From: Methanosarcina acetivorans C2A
GTDB lineage: Archaea > Halobacteriota > Methanosarcinia > Methanosarcinales > Methanosarcinaceae
Direction of reading: 5' to 3'
DNA length: 64,000 nt
NCBI RefSeq assembly: GCF_000007345.1
Contig: NC_003552.1
Location: 1,550,001 to 1,614,000 of the forward strand
In this document: positions 27,215 through 35,808 of the stretch, piece after piece
How positions within the stretch are numbered: the stretch's first letter is position 1
Layout: each line of letters begins with the position of its first letter
Position numbers and translations under genes: made by a program
Notes under the pieces: generated by a model
What the model was told of the DNA's origin: nothing
Database searches by the model: none
The model's input: only the letters and a program-made list of their open reading frames with translations

Positions 27215-28882
27215 TTAAACGCCTGTGGAATCAATTGTCTTGTGTGATGCAGGTTCCGGGACCTCCTCTTCTTCGTCTTCAAATCTGAGCCTGAAAGCTT
27301 TATTCAGGAAGGCGGGTGAAAATTGGGGTGTCATAAGGCTTACCGCGACCAGGGTAAGGATAGAGAGGGGAGTTGCGATAAGAATCGGGTCCACAACAGT
27401 CCAGGTGCCTGAAAGTAGAGTTGCTTTCCCGAAAGTTGCCTGGCAGATCCCGAGAGGCACTGCTTCTGATGCATGGACAAAAGTCAGCCAGAAGAGGCTG
27501 CTTAAAGAGCCGATTACAAGGCTTGCAGTTGCTCCGGCTTTTGTCGTGCGCTTCCAGAAAAGGGCTCCGACAAACATGGGCAGGAAAGCAGAGGTACAGA
27601 GGCCCATAAACATTGCCGTAGCTCTGGCAATAATACTTCCGGGCAGGATGTACGCCAGAACGACCGCGACCAGGATGGTGAAGGCAATTCCAAGTCTTGT
27701 GACATGGACGGTCGCTGAGGACTTGCCTTTCATGAGGCTCTGCTGGTAGACGTCGTATCCTATGGCTGTACCCATTGTATGGAACTGGGCAGCTGCGGTG
27801 GACATTGCCGCCGCGAGCAGGCTAAGCATGAAGAGCGCTACAAACATTTCAGGCATTGCCTGGTTCAGGAAGGTAGGCATTATAAGGTCGGTGTTTCCAT
27901 CCGGGACGACCTGAAGGGAAATCATGCCCGTAGTCCTGTAGAAATACACATTGGAAAGAGCCCCTACAACATACGCGACTCCTGCCATCATCAGGATAAA
28001 CGGGCCTCCGACAGCGACTGCTCTTTTCAGGGAGCGGTCATCTTTTACAGTCATGAACCTGACCGCGAGCTGAGGCTGCGCAAGCACACCTATTCCAACT
28101 CCCAATATGATTGTGGAAATCATTGTCCACCATAAAGGAGATCCGGATGCAGGCATTGAAGTCCAGCCCTGATGTCCCCGGTCTATAAGGGCCTGGGGCA
28201 CAAGGTTTGCCATACTGGTAAGGGCCTGGTGAGCTTCAACAACTCCTCCAAGCTTGACATAAGTAAAGACCATCAGAAAACCCATTCCCAGTAACATCAG
28301 GACAGCCTGCATGGCATCCACATACATTACTGAGAGAAGGCCTCCTTTAATCACATAGGAAGCAATTATGATAGTAAAGATTATAAGGGCAATATTGTAG
28401 TTGACTCCCAGAGTTGTCTCAAGGAATCTCCCGGCCCCTATGATAACGCTTGCAGCGTAAAGAGGCATAAAAACGCCGATCAGAAGCCCGGAAAAAGCCT
28501 GAATAAACTTTGACTGGAAGCGTTTTCCTATAAATTCAGGATAAGTTATAGCTCCCAGATTCAGCCCCATACGCCGTGTACGAGGGCCAAAAATAACGAA
28601 GGCAATGAATATCCCAAAAAAGATATTCATGAAAACAAGCCACAGAAGCCCCATTCCTAATGAGGCGGCTACTCCTCCGAAGCCTATTATTGCAGAGGTG
28701 CTGATAAACGCAGCTCCGTAGGAAAGGGCCATGACTGCAGGGTGCACTCCTCTACCGGCGAGCATATATCCTTCGGTCTGGGAATTCTTCCTGTATCCAA
28801 GGTAGGCAACGTAGAAAGTAGCTGTAAGATAAATGATAACAAACAGGATAAGAGTTGAAGTACTGATTGCCATAAAAATCAT
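27215..28882 (-). CDS. Sodium:solute symporter (SSS family)
   Basis: A 555-residue integral membrane protein with about 13 transmembrane helices. SSS-family features are a polar start 'TATFYVAYLGYRKNSQTEGYML', 'GAAFISTSAIIGFGG', and the TM5-region 'YVIKGGLLSVMYVDAMQ'. Substrate is likely a small organic anion or amino acid coupled to Na+; it cannot be fixed further. A short cytoplasmic acidic tail ends the protein. A 52-residue single-helix gene lies just upstream on the same strand and is probably its small partner subunit. Confidence 0.88.
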   Translation of the reverse strand: MIFMAISTSTLILFVIIYLTATFYVAYLGYRKNSQTEGYMLAGRGVHPAVMALSYGAAFISTSAIIGFGGVAASLGMGLLWLVFMNIFFGIFIAFVIFGPRTRRMGLNLGAITYPEFIGKRFQSKFIQAFSGLLIGVFMPLYAASVIIGAGRFLETTLGVNYNIALIIFTIIIASYVIKGGLLSVMYVDAMQAVLMLLGMGFLMVFTYVKLGGVVEAHQALTSMANLVPQALIDRGHQGWTSMPASGSPLWWTMISTIILGVGIGVLAQPQLAVRFMTVKDDRSLKRAVAVGGPFILMMAGVAYVVGALSNVYFYRTTGMISLQVVPDGNTDLIMPTFLNQAMPEMFVALFMLSLLAAAMSTAAAQFHTMGTAIGYDVYQQSLMKGKSSATVHVTRLGIAFTILVAVVLAYILPGSIIARATAMFMGLCTSAFLPMFVGALFWKRTTKAGATASLVIGSLSSLFWLTFVHASEAVPLGICQATFGKATLLSGTWTVVDPILIATPLSILTLVAVSLMTPQFSPAFLNKAFRLRFEDEEEEVPEPASHKTIDSTGV

Positions 28883-28989
28883 TCCGGATAGTGTTAATGC
28901 TGTTAGTTCCCTTTCTTACGACATTATCAAAAAAGTCGGTTGAAGCGAGATATAATGCGTGAGAGGGAAAACGTGATCCTGGACCTCTT

Positions 28990-29148
28990 TTACTGGTCCT
29001 GAACTGCTGTCCTCGGAGTCCCGCCCTTGACTACCTGTTCTTCTTCCCCGCCCCTCCAGTTCAATGCTCCATAAACCATGCATCCGAGTGCGCTTAATAC
29101 GCAAAATACATATGCAAGCCAGATCTGTGGATCCTCAATTCCTAACAT
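28990..29148 (-). CDS. Small single-helix symporter accessory protein
   Basis: A 52-residue protein too short for most gene finders: 'MLGIEDPQIWLAYVFCVLSA' then 'LGCMVYGALNWRGGEEE' and an acidic/basic tail. One transmembrane helix with an N-out 'EDPQIW' entry is typical of the small partners seen upstream of SSS symporters in methanogenic archaea (MetS-like). It is 107 bases upstream of the symporter gene and on the same strand. Its coding sequence is clean from ATG to TAA. Confidence 0.72.
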   Translation of the reverse strand: MLGIEDPQIWLAYVFCVLSALGCMVYGALNWRGGEEEQVVKGGTPRTAVQDQ

Positions 29149-29635
29149 CTACACACCTACCAATAATTTCCTGCTATTAGCTAACATGACACTTGTTAAC
29201 ACAGTACATTATAGCTTTTTGTTATTTAAATATGTTGAGCGGGGTAAATTTCGCATTAAAGTTAACTTTGGAAGATATACTTTTTGTTCAGGCAGTTCCT
29301 GATTCCTTTTTCCTCCCACAGCCGGGTTTACCCATGCCTTTTCCCCCATTCACCGCATCTACGGTCAGCCTTCCGGCTGGATAAATACCGATTGTCAGGT
29401 TGCCCCCGGGTCCGAGAGAAGCTGACCGACAAAAAAGAATTTGCTCGGCAAAAAAGTGCTTCCTTAGATCCGAAAAATCGTTTTCCAATCAAAAGGTTGT
29501 GAAAGCGCCCCAGACAGTTTATCTGGAGGCTTCTTAAAAAAAGAAAGAATATATATCAGAAAGATCTGTAGAGAGTGATGTTCAGTTAGTATTTTTGGTT
29601 ACGGTCTATTTTAAGAACGTATTTTTCAGAATTTC
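29149..29635. other. Spacer between symporter and gatD
   Basis: No supported gene. A 66-codon minus frame (29288-29488) has Gly-rich coding-like composition in its second half but no family match, so I leave it out. A short hairpin (ccagaca-gttta-tctgg type) lies near 29508-29527. Confidence 0.4.
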
Positions 29636-30910
29636 TTATCTCTGCGTGCACTCGGTAATTTCCCCGCTGAGGTCTTCCCTGAGCATGCCGGCGGCTTTTT
29701 CGAAATCATCGGTCTGGCCAAGTACCCACATTAGCTTGACAAGGGCAGTTTCGGGAAGAGTATCTTCTCCTTCGATTGCCCCGGCCTTCAGCATATCTCT
29801 GCCGGTATCATAGACGCGGTCGCAGATCCTGCCGTTAAGGCACTGGGAGGTAACTATTACGGGCATTTTTGCGTCCGTAGCTTTCCGGAGCAGGGGAATC
29901 CATTTTGTGGAAATGTGGCCGAGGCCTGTTCCTTCGACAACAAGCCCTTTGTAGCCGTTACTTATATAGTAGTCAAGGACTGTGGGGTCCGCTCCCGGAG
30001 TGAACTTCACAAGGGCACACTTAGGTTCCATTCCCGGCTTGAATTTCAGGGCCTTTTCTCCGCGTCGGGTGTAGTCAATAAATGTCTTTATTTCTCCTGT
30101 ACCGTAGTCTACGGTCCCTACCGGGAGGGAATTTACGGACTTAAAAGCGTCCCTACGGGAGGTATGCAGCTTCCTGACCTTCGTTCCGCGGTGGATTTCA
30201 CAGAAATCATCAGAGGTTGTGCCATGCATAACCACCACGACTTCGGCAATGTCGCTTATGGCGACCCGGGCTGCACAGATTGCGTTCATGGCGTTGTCGC
30301 TGCTCGGGCGGTCCGCACTCCTCTGGGAACCAACAAAAACGATGGGTACGGGAGTTTTGATCATGAAGGAAAGGGCTGCAGCCGAATACATCATTGTGTC
30401 TGTCCCGTGAGTGACGATTACTCCATCAGCTCCGGCTTCGATCTCTTCCACAACGGCTTTTGAAAGGTTTTGCCAGGAGTCAGAGTCCATGTTTTCTGAG
30501 AGGATGCTTGAGATTACCCTGCCTTTGAAGTCCGCAATTTCCTTCAGTTCCGGGATTGCGGCAAGGATATCGTCAGCAGTAAACTGGGATGTGACTGCAC
30601 CTGTACGGTAGTCGATCTTGCTGGCAATCGTTCCGCCCGTAGAAAGGATTGCGATTTTCGGGAGCTTTTTTCCGGGTTCGGGAAGTTCTTCTTCGTTAGT
30701 TTTACAGCCTTTTCCGCCGTTTCTGCTTCCGTTTGCAGTTTCCCCGTTATTTTCCAGAAGGGTTATCCTGACCTTATCAATGGAAAAACCGGCGTTATAC
30801 CCGCTTTTCATTTTTATTGTGATATATCCTTCCATGGAAGGCATTACTTTGCCTTCATAGACAGTACCGTTCCTTTCAATGCGTACCCAATCGCCCTGTT
30901 TGAATTCCAT
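29636..30910 (-). CDS. gatD: Glu-tRNA(Gln) amidotransferase subunit D
   Basis: A 424-residue archaeal GatD. It has an N-terminal ~60-residue barrel ('[19 protein letters not shown]'), a linker, and a type-I asparaginase-like domain from ~90. Catalytic threonines are in '[11 protein letters not shown]' and '[12 protein letters not shown]', with '[14 protein letters not shown]' following. GatD frees ammonia from glutamine or asparagine for GatE, which converts Glu-tRNA(Gln) to Gln-tRNA(Gln). SD AAGGGA precedes the ATG. gatE is not in this window, so the heterodimer is encoded at separate sites or just not linked here. Confidence 0.92.
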   Translation of the reverse strand: MEFKQGDWVRIERNGTVYEGKVMPSMEGYITIKMKSGYNAGFSIDKVRITLLENNGETANGSRNGGKGCKTNEEELPEPGKKLPKIAILSTGGTIASKIDYRTGAVTSQFTADDILAAIPELKEIADFKGRVISSILSENMDSDSWQNLSKAVVEEIEAGADGVIVTHGTDTMMYSAAALSFMIKTPVPIVFVGSQRSADRPSSDNAMNAICAARVAISDIAEVVVVMHGTTSDDFCEIHRGTKVRKLHTSRRDAFKSVNSLPVGTVDYGTGEIKTFIDYTRRGEKALKFKPGMEPKCALVKFTPGADPTVLDYYISNGYKGLVVEGTGLGHISTKWIPLLRKATDAKMPVIVTSQCLNGRICDRVYDTGRDMLKAGAIEGEDTLPETALVKLMWVLGQTDDFEKAAGMLREDLSGEITECTQR

Positions 30911-31065
30911 GAATAATCCCTTTTCTGCTGGTTTTTGAGGTGCCGTATAATTTGCGTGATACTAAGAGGTCTAAATAATATTAAAGTTCGATGCGTTATT
31001 GAAACTAAATGGGTTTTCGAAATTAAATGTGTTCTTAAATTAAATGTGTTATTGAATTTGCCTGT

Positions 31066-31195
31066 ATTCTCATGCTTTCCTGTATTCTTGAGCTTCCCTG
31101 TATTCTCATACTTTCCTGTATTCCTGGGCTTCCCTGTATTCTCATACTTTCCTGTATTCCTGGGCTTCCCTGTATTCTCATACTTTCCTGTATTC
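31066..31195 (-). repeat. 36-bp tandem repeat spanning the argH stop codon
   Basis: On the argH strand each unit contains 'gaatacaggaaagtatga', the coding sequence for the last residues EYRKV and stop, followed by 'gaatacagggaagcccag'. About three full and several degenerate units extend from the end of argH into the spacer before gatD (30911-31177). Confidence 0.85.
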
Positions 31196-32653
31196 GTCGA
31201 CGACTTCAAGCAGGGCTTCAAAAGCGGAGTCAATCGAATCTTTGATGGTTGCAATCTCCTGCTCGTTCAGTTCAAGTTCGGTCTGCTGCCTTCCGATATA
31301 ATGCTGCATTTCTTCCGGGGCAGGTCCTCCCTCAATCTTTCTTCTCTTTATGTTGGAGACCGGGTTAAGAGCTTCCTTTATCATCTTTTCCGTCAGGCCC
31401 CTGCTTGAAAGTGATTCTCCGAGCACTATTTCGGCTACAGAGTCAATTTTTTCGATTGTAGGTTTTTCCCCTTCCCGTGCAAGCATCCCGACAATCTGGT
31501 GGGCAGTCCTGAAGGGAATCCCTGCCTCCCGGACAAAGGTATCCGCAAGCTCGGTTGCTGTTGTAAAGCCTGTTACGGACTGGGCTGAAAGCACTTCCGG
31601 ATGGATTTTCATGGTCCTTACCATTCCTTCCATTACCCTGACCGATGCCCTTACGGTCTCTACTGAACGCCAGATGTTGGGCGTTGCTTCCTGCAGGTCG
31701 CGGTTATAACTCAGGGGCAGGCCTTTACAGATCGTAAGGAGGGACATAAGGGCTCCCACGGCAACTCCTGTTTTTCCGCGCATTAATTCGGCAGTATCCG
31801 GGTTTTTCTTCTGGGGCATAATCGAGGAGGTGGAGGCGTATGTATCGTCCAGCTCGATGAAATTGAACTCGGACGAAGACCAGATTACAAGTTCTTCAGC
31901 CATCCGGCTCAGGTTTATCATGAGGTTTGAAAAGACCGAGGCACATTCGATAAGGAAATCCCGGCTGCTGACCGCGTCCATCGAATTTTCCAGCAAGCCT
32001 TCGAAGCCCAGAAGTTCCTGAGTCCGTTTCCTGTTGAGGTTAAAACCGGTAGAGGCAAATGCAGCAGCTCCGAGCGGGCAGAGGTTTACCCTGGAAAAGG
32101 CGTCCTGCACCCTGTCAAAGTCCCTGCCTAGTGCCGCTTCGTGGGCACAGAGGTGGTGGGCGAGGGTGGTCGGCTGGGCGTGCTGAAGGTGGGTGAAACC
32201 GGGCATGAGGGTTTCTGTATGTTTTTCTGCCAAAGAAACAAGGGTTTTTCTGAGGGCAAAGATCTCTTCGAGCAGGCCGAGAAGTTCTTCTCTCAGGGTC
32301 AGCCTGATGCAGGTTGCAACCTCATCGTTTCTTGAGCGCCCGGAGTGCATCCTGCCTCCCACATCTTCTCCAACCATGTCGATGAGCCTGGATTCAAGGG
32401 ATATATGGATGTCTTCATAGCTGAAGTCGAGCTTTTCCATTCCTTCTTCCCGGATTTTCAAAAGCCCTGCGAGGATTTTACTGCAGTCCTCCGCACTTAT
32501 AATACCCTGTTCTTTTAACATTACTGTGTGAGCAAGGTCCACTGCTATGTCAGCACTAAAAATCCACCTGTCGGTCTCCATTGAAGAGGCGTAACGTAAA
32601 ATTTCCTCGTCCGGGGCTGCTTCCAGCCTTCCTCTGCGTAAAATGTTGCTCAT
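31178..32653 (-). CDS. argH: Argininosuccinate lyase
   Basis: This 491-residue enzyme cleaves argininosuccinate to arginine and fumarate, the last step of arginine synthesis. Signatures are 'GRSRNDEVATC' near 107, 'FTHLQHAQPTT' near 157, and the fumarase-superfamily loop 'SSIMPQKKNPD' near 280. The length is slightly above the usual ~460 through a C-terminal extension ('RQQTELELNEQEIATIKD...'). Its last codons are repeated in tandem downstream. The start 'MSNILRRGRL' is the standard family N-terminus. Confidence 0.95.
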   Translation of the reverse strand: MSNILRRGRLEAAPDEEILRYASSMETDRWIFSADIAVDLAHTVMLKEQGIISAEDCSKILAGLLKIREEGMEKLDFSYEDIHISLESRLIDMVGEDVGGRMHSGRSRNDEVATCIRLTLREELLGLLEEIFALRKTLVSLAEKHTETLMPGFTHLQHAQPTTLAHHLCAHEAALGRDFDRVQDAFSRVNLCPLGAAAFASTGFNLNRKRTQELLGFEGLLENSMDAVSSRDFLIECASVFSNLMINLSRMAEELVIWSSSEFNFIELDDTYASTSSIMPQKKNPDTAELMRGKTGVAVGALMSLLTICKGLPLSYNRDLQEATPNIWRSVETVRASVRVMEGMVRTMKIHPEVLSAQSVTGFTTATELADTFVREAGIPFRTAHQIVGMLAREGEKPTIEKIDSVAEIVLGESLSSRGLTEKMIKEALNPVSNIKRRKIEGGPAPEEMQHYIGRQQTELELNEQEIATIKDSIDSAFEALLEVVDEYRKV

Positions 32654-32721
32654 CGGTTTTCCTCAGTATAATTGTGAAGTAAGTCTATATTGTGAGAGTC
32701 TTTATGTAATAAAGGATTCCG

Positions 32722-32811
32722 TAAGATAAATGATACTGTGAGACAAATGATACCTGTAAGATAAATGATACCTGTAAGATAAATGATACTGCGAGATAAA
32801 TGATACTGTTA
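32722..32811 (+). repeat. 18-bp tandem repeat upstream of argH
   Basis: Five units of 'agataaatgatacctgta' with small changes lie 70-160 bases upstream of the argH ATG, in the 436-base spacer 32654-33089. The argH promoter is expected here; no other gene is seen. Confidence 0.75.
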
Positions 32812-33089
32812 GCTTGCCCGGAGCCTCTATCAGTATCTATTTTATCTTAATTTTCCAGGTATGCAAAATATGGATTACCCGCAGCGTGGTATTATTCCGA
32901 ACACTTAAATATGAATTGGTTTTCAGGGAGTTTTCCCCCAGGGTAAGAATGTCAGAGTGATATCAGGTGATTTCTGTTTTTCCCATGGAAGGTTTGAACT
33001 TTGGAATGGTTGGGAATTCTTTCTGACCGATTCAGTTTCCCAGGCTCTCCTGAAAAAACTAATCCTCTATGAAAGCATAAATTCATTTA

Positions 33090-33689
33090 ATGTCCGTAAT
33101 CTCAAAGTACAACAGAATCGCAGCCATTTATGACCTGATGGAATTACCTATGGAGTTTTTCTTATACGGGAGGTGGAGAGAGGAAACGCTTTCAGACCTG
33201 CAAGGCAGAGTTCTGGAAGTCGGAGTGGGAACCGGAAGGAATCTGAAATACTACTCTTCGGGCTCTTCGGTAACAGGAATCGATGTCAGTGAAGGTATGC
33301 TTGAAAAGGCACGAAAAAAAGCGGAAGGCATGAAAAATGTAAATCTTCTCCTTATGGATGCGGAGCACCTGGAGTTTTCGGATAAGACCTTTGATTATGT
33401 CATTACAACCTTTGTCCTCTGTTCAATCCCCGATCCCGTGAAGGCTCTAAAAGAAATGAGGCGCGTTCTGAAACCCTCAGGGGAGTTGATCGCCATTGAA
33501 CACATGCGCAGCAGTAACAATCTTATTTCCATATTTGAAACTTTAATCAATCCGATTATGTTTTCCATTATCGGAGATGAGGTGACCAGGGATACTGTGG
33601 GAAACATAAGAAAGGCTGGATTCATTATCAAAGAAGAAAAGAATCTGGCTTTTAAAGATGTTTTCAAAAAAATCCGGGTAAGCCCATAA
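33090..33689 (+). CDS. SAM-dependent methyltransferase (type 11)
   Basis: This 199-residue class I methyltransferase has motif I 'VLEVGVGTGRNLKYY' with the SAM glycines, acidic 'GIDVSEGMLEKA', 'LLMDAEHLEF' and 'FDYVITTFVLCSIPD'. It resembles the small UbiE/Methyltransf_11 enzymes of unknown substrate common in methanogens. There is no SD and the transcript may be leaderless. A broken tandem paralogue follows at 33735. Confidence 0.85.
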   Translation: MSVISKYNRIAAIYDLMELPMEFFLYGRWREETLSDLQGRVLEVGVGTGRNLKYYSSGSSVTGIDVSEGMLEKARKKAEGMKNVNLLLMDAEHLEFSDKTFDYVITTFVLCSIPDPVKALKEMRRVLKPSGELIAIEHMRSSNNLISIFETLINPIMFSIIGDEVTRDTVGNIRKAGFIIKEEKNLAFKDVFKKIRVSP

Positions 33690-33734
33690 TATTTTTGAGC
33701 CAGAGTACTTGATTACAATGTCTACAATCTTACA

Positions 33735-34355
33735 ATGTCTACAAACCCAAAGATGTCCGCAGCCTCAAAGTACGATCGGATATCTCCAATTTATGAGCTG
33801 ATAGACTTACCTCTGGAACTCCCCTTTTTCCGGAAGTGGAGAAAAGAAGCACTTTCAGGCCTGAGCGGAAAAGTTCTGGAAGTCGGAATGGGGGGTGGAA
33901 GGAATCTGAAATACTACTCTTCGACAGCTCAGATTACAGGAATTGACAACAGTGAAGGTATGCTCGAAAAAGCCCGCAAGAAAGCCAGGGAAATGAAAAA
34001 CGTCAATCTTCTCATTATGGACGCAGAGCACCTTGAATTTCCGGACCGGAGTTTCGATTATGTGATTACGACTTTTGTCCTCTGTACAATCCCTGATCCT
34101 GTAAAAGCTCTCAAGGAAATGAGGCGTGTCCTGAAACCTTCCGATGAAGCTGATAGCCCTTGAACACTTGCGTAGCAGTAACCCGATTATTGATCTTTTT
34201 GAGCACCTGATTGATCCCTATTTATTCTGCTTGGGGATCATACGACCCGGAATACCCTGAAGAATATTGAAGAAGCCGGCTTCACCGTACTGGAAGCAAA
34301 AAAACTGGCATTTAACGACGTTTTCAGGAAGATAAGAGCGAAGACGTGGTCTTAA
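33735..34355 (+). pseudogene. Tandem methyltransferase paralogue, frameshifted
   Basis: The first 138 codons are a close copy of the preceding methyltransferase (motif I 'VLEVGMGGGRNLKYY'). At 'ctgaaaccttccgatgaag' one base change shifts the frame, and the product ends at 34163. Homology continues in a second frame ('KLIALEHLRSSNPIIDLF') and a third ('NTLKNIEEAGFTVLEAKK') to a stop at 34355. At least two indels have occurred, so it is a recent pseudogene. The truncated product would keep the SAM-binding half. Confidence 0.8.
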
Positions 34356-34522
34356 ATTCTACACATTAATAAATTTTCAACATTTTGTCCGTGCAAACTA
34401 ATACCTTGAGATATTTACCGGAAGAAGGTATTGCGATATCGGAAGGGTTGTTAATGATCTCTACCTATTGGTAACGGCTTCCGGAGTTGTCAATACCTTA
34501 GCTGGTGACGTACTCAATTTCC

Positions 34523-35299
34523 TTAAACTTTAGCCTTCCATTCATTAGCTTGGACCTGCTTCATAATATCCGCAGTCGTCTCCGGTTTTACAGTGCGGTA
34601 AAGATGATCGTCAGATGGAATTACCTCAACCATAACGTCGATCATCTCTTGCGGATCATATTGTTGGGATAAAGCGTCTCTGTAGTCCGGAAGTTTGATC
34701 AAACCTTTTTCAGGATCATACCACTGATACGCACTTTCTGCTCCTGTATCGTTGAAACCCGTCCTGTAGGCTCCCGGGTTAATTGTTGCAACCTTCACGC
34801 CATAAGGTGCAAGCTCCTCTTTCATTATCCAGGCGATGGCTTCGATAGCATGCTTGGTAGCGCAATAAGCTCCCAGAAATGGAACCTTTAAGATTCCACC
34901 CATCGACGAAATCCACACAACTTTACCATGGCCCTGCTTAATCATTTTGCGCACAAATCCCTGTGTCAACTCCAGATGACCGAATACGTTTGTCTCAAAG
35001 GACTCACGTACCCTCTCCATAGGTATCTCAGCCATCGCACCGCTTTCCATAATGCCTGCGTTATTGACCAGAATGTCAATATCGTAGGTCAAAGCATGCT
35101 GCCTGTCGATCTCATCCCGGATGTCGAGTTTGATTACTTCAAGCTCAAGAGCCTGTTCTTTTGCTTCGGTTCGTAAATCCCAGACCTGAGGCCAGATCTG
35201 TGCAGCCGCAATAACTTTGTGACCTGCCCGGGCCAAACCAAATGCTGTTCCTTTGCCAAAACCGTGCCCGGCACCAGTAATAAGTATTGTCTTACTCAT
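34523..35299 (-). CDS. Short-chain dehydrogenase/reductase
   Basis: This 258-residue classical SDR has a nucleotide-binding 'TGAGHGFGKGTA' at the N-terminus, 'NNAGIMESG', catalytic Ser region 'WISSMGG', and Y-x3-K as 'YCATKHAIEA'. The substrate is unknown. Start at 35299 is chosen because GGGGGA lies five bases upstream; the longer frame to 35332 has no SD. It stands alone, with a TATA-like stretch and small palindrome upstream. Confidence 0.87.
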   Translation of the reverse strand: MSKTILITGAGHGFGKGTAFGLARAGHKVIAAAQIWPQVWDLRTEAKEQALELEVIKLDIRDEIDRQHALTYDIDILVNNAGIMESGAMAEIPMERVRESFETNVFGHLELTQGFVRKMIKQGHGKVVWISSMGGILKVPFLGAYCATKHAIEAIAWIMKEELAPYGVKVATINPGAYRTGFNDTGAESAYQWYDPEKGLIKLPDYRDALSQQYDPQEMIDVMVEVIPSDDHLYRTVKPETTADIMKQVQANEWKAKV

Positions 35300-35340
35300 A
35301 ATTTCCCCCAACTGTGAAAATTTTGACCTCACATTTAGTT

Positions 35341-35382
35341 GTTAGACTAACCTGTAGTATTAATGTAAATTATAAATCTAAA
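35341..35382 (-). promoter_or_regulatory. Likely SDR promoter with palindrome
   Basis: On the minus strand a TATA-like 'tttagatttataattt' (35382-35367) is followed about 25 bases downstream by gttag-a-ctaac (35341-35351). The palindrome falls near the expected transcription start and could be an operator. Confidence 0.35.
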
Positions 35383-35712
35383 TTATAATAACCATTCGAT
35401 ATATCTTTTGACAAAAGATAGCGCGATATGAAACAATAAAGAGTATTTAAAAAAAATCATCTTTACTGTTACAAGCTTACTGTTACAAGCTAAAAACTTC
35501 TTTTTAACGATATTACAGGAAGCTTCGGGCAAAACCGTAAGATTTTTGTTATTATCTTATTTGCTATCTAGTTGTATAACTTATTTCATTAGACACTGAC
35601 ACAGCATTTTCACTTGGGTTGTGGCAAAAATATCTATTCTTGGTTTTACCCTGGCCTCGTATTTGAGCCAGCTTCAACAATAAGTGGCTTCTGCATCATA
35701 CTAAACTGGTTG

Positions 35713-35808
35713 ATCAAGTTCCAAGCATTATCAAATTAATTGTTTAGGGCTGACGCTTAATCAAGTTCTAAGCATTATCAAAATTAATTGTTGTAGAGAT
35801 GACGCTTA
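35713..35808 (-). repeat. Two ~48-bp direct repeats spanning the kinase stop codon
   Basis: Two copies of a unit containing 'caagttc(c/t)aagcattatca' and 'gacgctta' lie at 35713-35759 and 35760-35808. The second ends on the TAA stop of the sensor kinase (35808-35806). The remaining spacer 35333-35712 also holds a 14-bp direct repeat (actgttacaagct) near 35465-35490 and no gene. Confidence 0.7.

Noticed and set aside
29288-29488. 66-codon minus ORF with Gly-rich second half
   Set aside because: Composition looks somewhat coding, but no family, start or context supports it.
30844-31254. 136-codon minus ORF with 'KYENTGKPRNTGK' repeats
   Set aside because: It is an alternate frame through the argH-end tandem repeat and the gatD 5' region.
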